From Rhizopus arrhizus (Eukaryota; Mucoromycota; Mucoromycetes; Mucorales; Rhizopodaceae), in contig JAKZZE010000003.1 in assembly GCA_024220505.1 (NCBI GenBank), forward strand, positions 744,001 to 808,000: a stretch of DNA of 64,000 nt, written 5' to 3'. The position numbers and the translations under genes are program-made. The notes beneath the pieces are model-generated. The model saw only the letters and a list, made by a program, of their open reading frames with translations. It had not been told where the DNA came from and made no database searches. The stretch's first letter is position 1; each line of letters begins with the position of its first letter. Shown piece by piece: positions 42,104-54,200 of the stretch.

Positions 42104-45100
42104 ATGGGTCGGTTGCTTTTAATCAAAGAAATGGTCAATCGAACACCCAACAAATCACTAAACCCATAAATTAACAAAGTAAACAACATCCTCTTAACGT
42201 CATCTTAAATTACAATGAATATGATGATAACACACAATATAAAGATCTTTATTCTGCAGTTAGACCTGAACGTCCACCTGAAGTACTGAACGCAACCCCA
42301 TATCCAAAAGCAAAAGTCCCCAGAATTAAAAGAAAGCAAACTGAACCTACAACAACTAGAAGGATAACTACAAGAAACCATCTAGAAGAAATACCTATAA
42401 CAACAAATCCTATAACAATCCCCCAGGATATTGAAATGGAAACAGATGCATCAGTAAAAGGTACTACTCAAGAAAAACAAAAGAGACCTAGAATAAAAAG
42501 AACACCACCCAAAATTGATTATCAAATTGGAAAAGATGTATTAGACCAAAAAGCAAACATATCAGTACGAGATCTCATAACTATTAGTCCTGCCATGCGA
42601 AGACAACTAGTAGGCGAATGTAGACCCAGTCACTCAACAAAGATAAATCCAAATGATCAAACAATGGCACTCATAGAAGATGATGATATGGATACGACAG
42701 CCGTATATTCTCAAGTCTCTATAGAAAATAAACCAATAAGAGCTTTAATCGACTGTGGAGCAGCTAAAACCTGCATGTCAAAGAAATTAGCAGATGAACT
42801 TGGACTAAAAATAGATGCCTCATCAGAAAGTGTGTTTACACTTGGAAATGGAACCAAACAACCTGCTCTTGGTGTAATTTATGATGTACCACTCGAAGTA
42901 AAAAGAAACATGACAATTCCTTGTACCATCGAAGTACTTCCTATTTGTCCCAATCAGCTCATCATTGGAAACAATTGGTTGAGTAGAGCTAAAGCAAGAA
43001 TCGATTTTAACAACTCCTCGCTAAAAGTCACCTACAAAGAAAACAAAGCTGAATTAAAAATAACTTATTTACAAAAAGATAAACCGAGAGTAACCAGTTA
43101 TAAAGAAACATATCAACAGCCAAAAAGTCTTACAAATTCTAAAAAGCACGTGCACTTTGAAGAAAGTACATCTGAAGAAGAAAATGAAGTCGACAACGAA
43201 TCTGAAAGTTTTAGTAATGAAGAATCCTCAAGTGAAGACCAGTCAACATCTACAGAAGAAGAACATGAACCAGAAACTCCATTATTTGTATTGGAAAAAA
43301 ATAAAACAGAAGAAGTATCAGTAACTGAAAAAGATGATGGATACATCATTGCAGCTTCAGCAGATGGATTAAGAATACAAGCCAATTCATCCAAAAGAAT
43401 AACTCTCAATAAGCCAAGAAACCAGTACAAAAATATTTTTTTCAATTTCGAGACAACAAATCCAAAACTTTTATATGCACTTGGATATTTTGATACATGT
43501 ATCAACCTTATAGTCAACAAACGAAATGTGGAAATCAGAATATATAATCGATCTAAGAAAGATATATTTATAAAACCTGACGAAAAAATAGGAATATTAG
43601 AAAAATTCAATACAGCAAAAGATACAATAGTCAAAGCTTATGTATTTGATAAAAGACCACAATTGAATGTTATGGACATACAGCAGAAAACCGAGCCTCT
43701 AGAAATGCACTTATATTCCAAATTGGAAGTTGGAGAAGTTGACAAGAAAATAATTGTGAAACTAAGAAGATTACTCAAGAAATACAAAGAAATCTTTGAT
43801 TGGGATAACGACACAATTGGACATACAGAATTATTAAAACATAAAATAATCATCGAAAATAATGCTCATCCAATTAGCCATCGCCCATACAGAATCAGTC
43901 CTATAGAAGCAGAATATCTTCAAAAAGAGTTAGATAAATATTGTAAACTTGGTGTCATAACTCCCTCAAATAGTCCTTGGGCAGCTCCAGTAATATTAGT
44001 AAAGAAGAAAAATGGTGATTATCGTATGGTGATTGACTATAGAAAACTGAACGCCATAACAAAAAAGGATGCATACCCTCTACCTCGTATTGATGACTTA
44101 CTTGATACACTTGGAAAAGCCAAAATATTCTCAGCTCTAGATATGCGAGCAGGTTTTCATCAAGTTCCCTTAGAACAAGATAGTAAAGAGCTTACAGCTT
44201 TTACAACCAAGTTTGGAACATATCATTATAATACATTACCAATGGGATTAGTAAATTCACCTGCAACATTTCAAAGATTAATTGATCTATGCTTTCGCCC
44301 CCTTATCAACAAATGCTTAGTAGCTTACATCGACGACCTCAACGTATACTCACTTGACCATCATCAGCATCTAAACCACCTAGAACAAGTTTTTCAATGT
44401 ATCCAAATTGCAAACCTAAAACTCAACCCAGAGAAATGTTTCTTTTTCAAAGATCATCTGAAGTTCTTGGGATACATGGTAACAAAAGATGGAATACAAA
44501 CTGATCCAAGCAAAATTGAAAAAATTGTTAATTATCCAATACCCAAATCTACTACTCAAGTTCGAGCCTTTTTGGGATTAGCTTCATACTATCGAAGATT
44601 CATTAAGAACTTTGCCGCTATAGCACGTCCATTGCATGATCAAACTAAAACCTCTAAAAATATCCCATGGACGCAAAAGACCACTGATTCATTTGAAAAA
44701 TTAAAACAATTACTGACAACTGCACCTGTTCTAGCAAGACCCGATTTCAATAAACCCTTTCTACTCGTAACCGATGCATCAAAAGCTGGATTAGGCTGTA
44801 TCTTGACACAGTTAGACGAAAATGGACATGAACATCCAATTGTATTTGCAAGTAGAGCACTCAAGACAAACGAAGCAAATTATGCTGCAACCAAACTAGA
44901 ATGTTTAGCCGTAATATGGGCAGTAAAACAGTTTAGACCATATTTGCTAGGACAAAAATTCACTATTATCACTGATCATTCTGCGCTAAATGGATTACTT
45001 AAAACAAGCAACCCAACAGGAATTATTGCAAGATGGATAACAATATTATCAGAATACGAATTTGAAATCAAATACCGTCCTGGAAGAGTCAATGAAAGTG

Positions 45101-45129
45101 CTGACTTCTTATCAAGACTAGGATATTAA
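42100..45129 (+). pseudogene. pol: gypsy2 Pol (protease, RT, RNase H) with one early stop
   Basis: The -1 frame from the heptamer to 45129 spans 1010 codons with a single in-frame TAA at 42172-42174. After it the frame is open through the protease (ALIDCGAAKTCMS), an acidic Ser-rich linker, and the reverse transcriptase (SPWAAPVILVKKKNG, FSALDMRAGFHQVPL, YIDDLNVYS). RNase H (LVTDASKAGLGCIL, LECLAVIWAVKQF) ends SADFLSRLGY. Domain order and length match gypsy1. The stop blocks a Gag-Pol fusion unless read through. The long downstream frame beginning at ATG 42436 looks otherwise undamaged. Confidence 0.85.
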
Positions 45130-45393
45130 GCGTACAAAAAATATATAACAATAATACGAAAAAAAAAAAAAAAAAAACTACAAACCACAAACCACAAACC
45201 ACAAACCAAACATTACAACATAAATCACATTACAACATAAATCATATCAAATAATCCGCAGCAACTCGAAATAAACCAATACACCAGATAAATAAACAAC
45301 AAGTTCCACAATCATTGTGCCCCCAGAAATAGAAATCTAGTATCACTAAAACAGAAGTTACAAACCCTGTGCCCCCAGAAACGGAAATTAAAT

Positions 45394-46485
45394 ATGGAAA
45401 CAGAAAAAATTCAACAACTAAAACATTACTTGCTCACGCTCAAGATGCCTGATCAAATATCAGATAAAATGCAAAAATACATCAAAAAAGAATCCAAGAA
45501 TTATACCATTTTTCAAGGTGTACTCTTTAGATACAACACAACAAATGGCGTTATTAGAAAAGTTCTCAATAAGAACGAAGCTCAGGAAATAATTGAAGCT
45601 TATCATCAACATCCACTTGGAGGTCACCTTGCCTATAATAACACCTTACACAAAATTGCATCTCGTTTTTATTGGGATGGAATGAATCAGCAAATATTAG
45701 AATACGTACAAAAATGTAACAGATGTCAGATGTACGGCAGTAAGTCCTTGAATGAAGAACTGTATCCAGTTCCCATATCTACAAAACCATTTGATCGTAT
45801 TGCCCTTGATGTTAAACATGTACAGACCTCAAGATCTGGTTACAGATATATAGTTGCAGCTATAGATTACTTGACAAAATACGTAGAAGCCAAGCCAATG
45901 AGATTCCAGACAGCATCAGAAATAGCCATCTTTCTCTATGAAGAAATTATCTGTCGACATGGATGCCCTACAATTATAGTATCAGATAATGGAAAACCCT
46001 TTTTAAGCGACTTGATACGAAAAGTTTGCCAAAATTATTCAATTATACACAAGACTACAACCCCCTATAATCCTCAGAGCAATGGTCTCATTGAAAGATT
46101 TAATCGAACTTTAGGCCAAATACTACAAAGGCGATCAGAAGATGAAAAGAAGGACTGGGATCTATACTTACCAGCAGCATTATTCGCTTACAGATCCATC
46201 AAACAGGCTACAACCAAACAAAGTCCATTCTTCTTAACATATGGATATGAGCCAAAGACACCTTTTGACATGAAACATTATCTATATGATAGAAAATCAC
46301 CTAAATTTGAAGCTACATTGTATCACCGAACCTCTCATCAAATACATAATCTTAATCGTATCAGAGAACAAGCCGCATCAGCCATAAAGACAACTCAAGC
46401 AGCACAACGCAAAGCAATTGAAAACAAAATCTTGGATCAACGTAAAGAATTAAAGCCGCCATTCAAGCTTGGAGAATTACACTAG
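45394..46485 (+). pseudogene. int: gypsy2 integrase, truncated by Tc1 E
   Basis: The first 361 codons match gypsy1 integrase: HHCC domain (HQHPLGGHLAYNN, CNRCQMYGSK), ALDVKHVQ, IIVSDNGKPF and SNGLIERFNRTL. Element E begins at 46480, right after PPFKLGE, so the C-terminal GPY/F region is lost. It starts after a 264-base spacer from Pol; the spacer has two copies of TGTGCCCCCAGAAA and an A run. Confidence 0.87.
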
Positions 46486-48128
46486 GTGAAAAAATAGGGA
46501 CAACCTTTTCGAAAATTTCATTTCATGCAGCATGTAGCATTAAGAGAAGGTCGCCTCATGACGCTAGCAATATGTTAAAACGAGGTTAATGTATAAAGTA
46601 TTTCATCAAAATATGATGAGCCAAGTATGGAAAATGAGGGAGTAATACATGTATAATTGGTGGAATTTTAGATACTCCACAGCTCAGTTTTAGACAATAT
46701 TTAGTACTCTTCTAATTTGACCTAGAATATCAGCTACAATTAAAATGCAAACCAATTCTAATTTTAGCTATGCACATTCCTATAATTAATAATATAAAAT
46801 GGGTGCTGCTTTCCTTCATTCATACATTCTTTTTTTTTCATTATATTCATCTTACTTCCTGCGAAATTTCTCTTACTGATGCCTCGCGCTTTACCTCAAG
46901 ACACGCAAGACAGCATCAAGTCTGCACTGATGAGCAATAGAAGCCCAAAGGATATTGTTGGTAAATCTGGTATCCATCCCAAGACAGTTAGGAGATATAG
47001 AAACAAGCTATTTGGGCCAATGGTACCCGCAACACGTGGTAGGCATACACTTGTGTCATCTGTTACGAAGGAATATATCAAGGTATTACTGATTAAAGGA
47101 GCCCTAAAGACAGCCAAGGATGTACATCGGATGCTCATACAACTTGGGTATTCTATGACTTACCGTTCAGCAATAAACGTCCTTGTATCAATGGATTTTC
47201 ATGCTAGGCGTAAAAAGAAGCAGCCTCTTTTAACTAATAACCACCGCAAGCAGAGGTTAGCATGGGCGAAGAAGTATCAAAATTGGTCTATACAACAGTG
47301 GCATCAAGTAGTGTTCTCCGATGAAACGAAGATTAACATTTGGGGATCTGATGGCTGCAGATACTATTGGACCCAGCCTGATGATGTCCTTCGTCCACAC
47401 CACATAGATCTTTCAGTGAAGCATGGTGGCGGCAAATTGATAATGTGGGGATGTATAACCAGTGAGGGATCAGGATATGTGTGCCAGGTATACGATGGTA
47501 CTATGGACTCCTTGGTGTACCAGCATATTCTTGGAACAACTTACATGGAAACACTAAAGTACTATGGTATGAACAAGCGCACTATTTACTTTTAACAAGA
47601 TAACGACCCAAAGCACAAGTCGAAATCAACAATGTCATGGCTCCAACAAAACAAGGTCCAGTACATTAACGATTGGCCACCCAACAGTCCGGATCTGAAT
47701 CCTATAGAGCATGTGTGGCACTTGCTGAAACTTAGGTTAAGCCTTTATGAACGAAAGGCCAGAAACATCGACGAGCTATGGGAACGAGTGGACTTTGAAT
47801 GGAACAAGCTAGATAAAGATGTTTGTAGAAGTTACATTGACAGCATGCCTGACCGCATAGCAGCGGTAATCAAATCAAAAGGGAGATTTACTCGTTATTA
47901 AATAAATACCACCCATTTTATAATATAACACTTATAAAATTATTGCAACTATATCCTCTTTTCTTCCGCCATATGTTATCCTGATCAGTTTTCTATGCAG
48001 GAAACGTAATACTCACTACCTAAGGTTACGCTCTATAGGCATGGCTTGGATGTCGTACGGAGTGGAAGAGAAAAAAAAAAAGTTAAAAATTATTTTAGGG
48101 TAGGTTGTCCCTATTTTTTCACCTAGTG
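46480..48128 (+). mobile_element. Tc1/mariner element E (family CACTAGGTG)
   Basis: The 1649-bp element has CACTAGGTGAAAAAATAGGG ends with TA flanks (46478-46479 and 48129-48130), inserted in the gypsy2 integrase ORF. It is close to element D but less damaged. Confidence 0.92.
46879..47901 (+). pseudogene. Tc1-like transposase of element E, one in-frame stop
   Basis: The 341-codon frame (340 residues if read through) is interrupted only by TAA at 47593-47595. That stop sits directly before QDNDPKHK, which carries the second catalytic Asp. The HTH (HPKTVRRYRNKLFG), FSDETKINIWGSDGCRYYW, KHGGGKLIMWGC and SPDLNPIEHVWHLLK are all intact. The same TAA is present in element D, so it predates their separation. 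Either both copies spread in trans, or the stop is read through (untested). Confidence 0.87.
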
Positions 48129-48139
48129 TATATATCCTA

Positions 48140-49742
48140 CAGTAAGGGACAAAATCAGTCCGTTTTTTGGTTTTTTCGCAATGCCTCGCCGGGAATTAAG
48201 CTTAGAGCTCTGCTTTGCTGACGACAAATTTGTCTCTTCCTTCAACAAAGTTGACAATATTTGTCGGAAATGGTATTTTTTATTTTCCGCCATGTTATAA
48301 GAAGATATATTGAAAATAATGTATTTTTATTTTTTGAATTTCGATTAGTACTTGGTATCGCGGCCCTTACGCTGGATTACGTCCCGAACTCGACGGGGCA
48401 TAGAGTGAATAAGGTTTCTACAGTACTCTGGAGTTGCTAGGTCATACCAAAGCTTCGAAACCCGGTCAAAAAATGCTTGGTCAGTCTCAACCACAGAAGA
48501 AGGTGGTCTTGTCATCTGTTCCTTCTTTTTAAGCATGGCCCATGCATTTTCAATTGGGTTAAGGTCAGGGGAGTATGCTGGCCAACTCAGGAGCTTAATC
48601 TTGTTCTTTTGGAACCATTTTGAAGGAGCTGAAGCACAATGGATGCTTGCATTATCTTGTTGAAAGATCATGTCCTTACTTTGCAGGCCATAATACTTCA
48701 ATGTCTCCTTGTATTCCTCCTCAAGTACTGACGTGTATAGCTCACCATTTACATTACTTTGTAGCCAGGACATGTAGCCCCCTCCATGTATAGTTATGCA
48801 ACTCCAAAGCATGATCCCGCCTCCTCCATAAGCATGTTTCTTTTTGTAGTGATGGTCTCGATAAGGTGCATTATCCTCTTTCCAAGCGTATTCTAGGCCA
48901 TTAGACCCTCTTTTTTGGATCTTTGTCTCATCAGAAAAGACAACGCGTTCCCAATCAGTCTCGGACCAGTCTTTATGAGCCTTTGCCCAATCATATCGTG
49001 CCTTTTGCTTGTCATTATTAAGTGGAAGTGCCGTCTTTTTCTTAGTCGATTTTAGACCTTTGCGTTTCAAAGTACGAGCAATTGTTTTTGGATTGACCAT
49101 TTGATCTGGTTTTTTAACGCCAAAGGAAGCATCGGCTGCGCTTTTAGATAAGCCAAGTCTTATGTCTCTAGTTGCTTTGGTTTCCTCCCTAGGTGTGAGT
49201 AAACGATGTCTACCCGCGCTATTTTTTGACTGCAACTTGGTTTTCCTTGAAATTCTTCGAATCATGGACTTTCCACAGCCTACTTTTTTTTTTAATTACA
49301 TCCCATGGAATGGAGTGGTTCAACATGTTTTCAATTTGGGCATGTTTGTCGGCATTCTTTGCTGTCATGGCGTGTTTGGCTAATCTGAGATGAGGTAAAT
49401 GAGGAAAAAGAAAAAATGTAAAAAAATAAAAGAAGCTAAAATATGAGAACACGTTAGCGTTCACTGACGTCATAAGACGTACCAAACTAAATCTCAAGTC
49501 AGTCCAGTGACTGTTTCTGGAGATATGGTGTCTAATGCAAAATCGGGCGTTAGCAACAATCACGGAAAATCACTTTTTCCGCCATAACTACAGAGAAAAT
49601 GGTGGTAGAAGCAATTAGGTTACACCAATAATTTTGTCTAGCTTGCGTGCAAATGTTTCGTCAGCAAAGCGAAGCCCTAAGTTTAATTCCCGGCGAGGCA
49701 TTGCGAAAAAACCAAAAAACGGACTGATTTTGTCCCTTACTG
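48140..49742 (-). mobile_element. Tc1/mariner element F (family CAGTAAGGG), flanks from two different elements
   Basis: The 1603-bp element has inverted repeats of about 60 bp starting CAGTAAGGGACAAAATCAGT, with TA at 48138-48139 and 49743-49744. The left flank (TATATCCTA) is gypsy2 integrase sequence. The right flank (TATGCTTTTCTGTTTAACG) is the interior of a Z element, whose unoccupied form is at about 4450-4480 (inverted). Confidence 0.9.
48345..49368 (-). pseudogene. Tc1-like transposase of element F, homopolymer frameshift
   Basis: The start is ATG at 49368 (MTAKNADKHAQIENML). The frame breaks at an A10 run (T run 49284-49293 on the plus strand) and continues one frame over to 48345. 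Motifs include the HTH region, VVFSDETKIQKRGSNG (first Asp), MIFQQDNASIHCAS (second Asp) and SPDLNPIENAWAMLKKK (Glu). The spacing and the DNASIH motif differ from the other families here and resemble the Tc1/pogo-border types of fungi. The span is one base over 341 codons, so one extra A explains the break; a sequencing error cannot be excluded. Confidence 0.85.
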
Positions 49743-52337
49743 TATGCTTTTCTGTTTAACGATGCCAAAAGCTGTGATTGAATGGGTATTTATGCCAACG
49801 TCAATATCGGCACCCTTTAAGGACCTAAATGTCTGTCAATATATTCTGCGTCTCTGTATGGTGCCGATATTAACGAAAAAGATGATCCATAGCTCTAAGT
49901 AGATTTATACAGACCCAATTGTCGTTCTGCGAAGGCGTCTCTCTTGTTAGCTGCTTTACATAGTCTATTCTACGTTATAAATAATTTGGCAACCAATGAT
50001 ACTTTTTAAATCATTACTTTATTTGTCTTTTTACTCTTTATGAACCACTCATATTGCCTTATATATTTCTTTATAAACCACTTACAGTAGCGGACAAAAC
50101 TGGTGCACAAAACTTTTTTTCAGCTTTTAACTACCATTACCTGCTCATGGTAGTTGCAATAGTCATGAAACTGTACTAGAAGGAGGATATACTAGTCATT
50201 GTAATTTATGTATGTTCTAAGCATGACATTGTTAAAACTGAGCGATAAGCGTGCTTTAAATTTATAAAATTTTATATTTTCTAAAAACCGCAAAAGTGGC
50301 TAAGACCTTAGACTTTATATAATCATCTCATCTCTTGATATCATCGGATGTTCTTCTTTGCATATGCTAATAATATGCGTGTATATCATTTTCAGTAAAA
50401 GAACCCGGCTCTTTAACTATTCTTTTCCAAAGATCATCGACCCTTTTTGATCTAGTGTCGTATCATCATACCTTTGCCATCAATTGCCACCTGGCATGCT
50501 TAAGCGGACTTAGGCCGGGATTAGTGGCGGCTAAACTTGTAGCACAGAAGCGCTGTTATCAATATTGAGTTTGTGGTATGCGTCGACTTGTGCCTTGTGT
50601 CATTGTCATACTGAAACGAGAGATTACGACGTTTTAGACTACTATACGCTAGGCTTTTGTGGTATGAAGTAAGCGAAATATATGTGTATATTTATGAGTT
50701 CATTATACCATCGTATACCTGACACACATATTCTGGTCCTCAATATCTAATACAGCCTTAAAACATAACGGAGCAGCCAGCATGCTTCATTGTTTGATCA
50801 CCGTGAAAAAATCGCTAAGGTTGCTTGACTTGCTTTCAATATTAGTGTATACTATCTGCATCCATAATGTTCATATTTGTTTCATTTCTAAAGATAGCAG
50901 ACTTCCAGCCCTCTATAGTATACAATGGCTTGTCGTGATACCACATTCATCGCTTTTTCCGACTTATACAGCTGATGAAATTCTTCGATTCCTTACTTCC
51001 AGACTCAAAATCTAGCTTCCTACTGTGCCTTTAGACTGACAGTCTGCTAACACTGTATCTTAAGGTCCTCAAAATGTGCTGAGCATCAGAAACTGTGTGT
51101 AGCGGACCTTGTCCAAGCTCTAGGTTGATGACTGAACTAATAACTTTTCAGGCTAATAGCGGAATACCTTCATGATCACAAGACATTAAGTTTCTTTCTT
51201 CCCTCTTTCTCCTGTTGATTGTCCATTTAGAGATTCTTGTTATTCTAGAAATATCTGTTGTCGTACGAACTAAGTGTATTCGAGATCTCAGAGTTTCGTT
51301 TTTACAGTTGCTTATTTTCTTAAACATATAAGGCTAGTACTTTGTTATAGTGAATAGGGTAAAAACAAAAGGGGGGGCTCAATGGGAAATACAAAATAAG
51401 TACAGTTTTATATATTTTTTATGAGCTACTAGAATTTACTAATCTGCTGTGAAATCTGAAAGCAAACGGGAGAGATTTGGGGAAAATTGAAAGAAGGCTA
51501 GACAAGCACTACATTTTTGGCGAAAATTGAAATATGCAAAAAATCACTAAAAATGACCTTATGCCTGAGGGATGTCCGGCACAGTTCCGGTTTACATAAC
51601 GTAATGTATATTTTAGACTGTCTTTCAGATGGTATATACCACAAAAGTCGCAGACATATGGCGGAGATACAATGTTGATTTTAATTTTTGTGCACCAGTT
51701 TTGTCCGCTACTGTATATTGCTTTATATACTTCTTTATCGACCATTCATATTGCAATAAATATTGCTTTATATATACAAAAAAATAGGGATTTTGTTTAT
51801 AAAAAATAGCTTTTTTTTATTTAAATAAAATAATAATAATTTATAGTATTTCTTTGCTTGTAGCATTTTAGCAGTGTGCTTGACTTACCTAATGTCACCA
51901 GAATAGCAGCATCTAATCTAAAAATACATCAACTAGTCTCGTGGAACTCAAAAAGTTCTCAAAAGAAAAAAAAAAAAAAAAAAAAAAGCAAGCCCAAGGA
52001 TTCTAGGATTCAAAGACAAAAGGACCAGGGCACTTAAAGGAAAAGATGGAAGTACATCAGTACTTAAGAACCAAAGTAAAAACCAGGAAAGAAACAGAAA
52101 GAGGCCAAAGCAGAGCAGCATTCATCTATAATAATTATTAGCCATCATGTATATAGTAAAAGTAATTGTACCTTTCTTTACATAGACAAGGGGAAGAAAA
52201 CTTGCTGAGCTTTTACAAATAAGTAAAAAAAGAAACAGCACGCATCTATAATAATTATTAGCTATGACGGATATGTAATAAAAGTAATAGTACCTTTAGA
52301 TGGGCTAAGAGAAGAAAACTAGCTAAGCTTTACCAAC

Positions 52338-52380
<43 letters not shown>

Positions 52381-54151
52381 AAACAGTACGCATCTACAAT
52401 AAATATTAGCTATTGAGTGTATGCAGTAAAAGTAATAGTACCTTGCTTTAGATGGACCATGAAAAAAAAAGGAAAAGAAAAAGATACCAGTCAAGCCTAT
52501 ACCAACAAGTAAAAGAAGAAGCAATAATAATCCTGGGAAAAAGACTTTATAAAGACCATTTAAACCATAAAGAAAGAAATCAATACAATATTACTAAAGT
52601 ACAAGTACCGTTAGAACAGGAATACAATTTATATAATATTAAGAACTTACCTTTTATAAAAAAGAGAAGAAAAAAAAAAGAAAAAAAAAAAAAAAGAGAA
52701 GTGCTTTTTTGTAGCCTTATTTTACCAATGTTACACTTATTCACTGTCTATCTATATTAGAAATCAAAAACAGTTGCTTTTCATATAGTCTGTATTTAAT
52801 GGTATCCCAAAAGATAATTTATACATTGCTTGAACAAGTTTTATTACTTGCGTGCAATATCTTTAACATGGAGGATATTCTTTTTTCTTTTTTTTTTTTT
52901 TTTTTATTTCAAGTAAAAAAAAAGGTCGATATCAACAAATTATAGCAGAAAAACAACTTTTTTTTTTCTCCCTTGTTTTGTTTCATGGAATACACTAGAT
53001 GTCAAAGGTACAAAAGATAAAAAAAAAGCTCAAGTATTGACCATATGTAAGTTTTTAAAAAAAAAAATAACAACCAAGTCTAATGTCGGTTTCTTTTTTT
53101 TTTTTTTTTTTTTTACATTAGGAATTCCTAATGGGACACATTCGGATGACGAACATGAACCTCATGAGCAAAGTTGTTCTTTCCAACACGATAAAACTAT
53201 AAGAATGTCAAACTTATATTACTGCTTGTTGTTGAAAAGTTTTTTTTGGTAAAGGAAGTTGGCAATGTTAACATCTCTAATGGCTAATGGCTAATGGCAA
53301 ATTACACCCATGTGTAAACATAAAGTAAGTAATGAACTAATATAAGCTTAAAAACATATATTCTATTATGTTATCTGTCATAAAAAAAATAATAAAGCTA
53401 TCTATTTACTTGAAAAACAAAAAAATTGTGCTTGTATCTATTAATTATAATTGCCTTCTAACAAGATGTTAACAAAGCTTCTTTTTTTTATTCTTTTTAA
53501 AATATACACGTATTTTTTTGTTATAATGTAAAAGCATTTGTATTTTTATAAAACATGTTTACTGTTAGGTTATTGTTTTCATTTGAATAAGTAACATTTT
53601 ATTGCTATGCTCTTTTTTTTTTTTTTTTTTTCACTAGGTCTTTTTTTTTTAACTTTGTCTTTTTTTTTTTTACTTTTAATTCTCCAGCTTCTTTTTTTTT
53701 TCCCAAACGCAACTATTTTGTTACGTTCTGTTACACGCTTCAAATGAACTAAGCTAAAGATCACAGACTGCCTTCCTAATATGTATTCTTCTGATCAAAA
53801 TAATCGCAGAATGCTTTTGTTTTCCGCATTTTGCCCTCAAAAATAAAAAAAAAGAAGATATCGGTCTTTCAACGATAGAGGAAAACAAGCTTTCCAAAAA
53901 AAGATCATCTGTAAAAAAAAAAGACATTTTTTTAAAACGTGAATAACTTTATGAATATTTACCTTACAATGAAAAAAATAACATTACTTAATTTCTTTAT
54001 TTTTTTCGCATCTAAATCTTTTTTCATATTTCGAAAATGACCAATACATCAAGATATAATGTTTTTTTAAAAAAAAACTTTAAACTCTGTGGACCTATGA
54101 CTGTCACCGATATCAGAATTCTACGTCAAAGGCGCAACATTATTTGCAGTG
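49743..54151 (+). mobile_element. Z3, CACTA-like non-autonomous element, left tip missing
   Basis: It is homologous and inverted relative to Z1 (4480 back to 916), and its right part is collinear with X (about 13990-15000). The right end is ATTATTTGCAGTG (54139-54151). The left tip, expected to be CACTGCAAATAATCG, is lost at element F. No gene is found. It contains A/T runs up to 38 bases, the 33-bp tandem repeat (about three units, split by S3) and the Tc1-like S3. It is flanked on the right by a short LINE family 2 fragment. Confidence 0.65.
50085..51713 (-). mobile_element. S3, decayed Tc1/mariner element
   Basis: This 1629-bp third copy of the S family has TA flanks at 50083-50084 and 51714-51715, inserted within the 33-bp tandem repeat of Z3. 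It is closer to S2 than to S1 by eye. Confidence 0.85.
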
Positions 54152-54200
54152 TGGTCAGTAGATATCTTTCCCTGTGGACTAAAAGGAACGCCAAGATAAG
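54152..54200 (-). pseudogene. LINE family 2 ORF2 fragment next to Z3
   Basis: TCAGTAGATATCTTTCCCTG and the following bases match 56039-56085 inside LINE 2 ORF2. The fragment starts at the end of Z3 and ends near 54200, where LINE 2 3' sequence begins. By analogy with LINE copy 2 and element Y, it is probably the remnant of an older LINE 2 copy into which Z3 inserted. Confidence 0.65.

Larger units (their letters stand above)
27632..48139 (+). mobile_element. gypsy2, Ty3/gypsy retrotransposon, 3' end missing
   Basis: The 5' LTR is 27632-27802 plus 40398-40768 (542 bp), because gypsy1 inserted into it. The order is then PBS, gag (40892-42103), pol (42100-45129) and integrase (45394 to the element E insertion at 46480). 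Only 11 bases of gypsy2 follow element E before element F. Any downstream ORF and the 3' LTR are absent. Confidence 0.85.
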
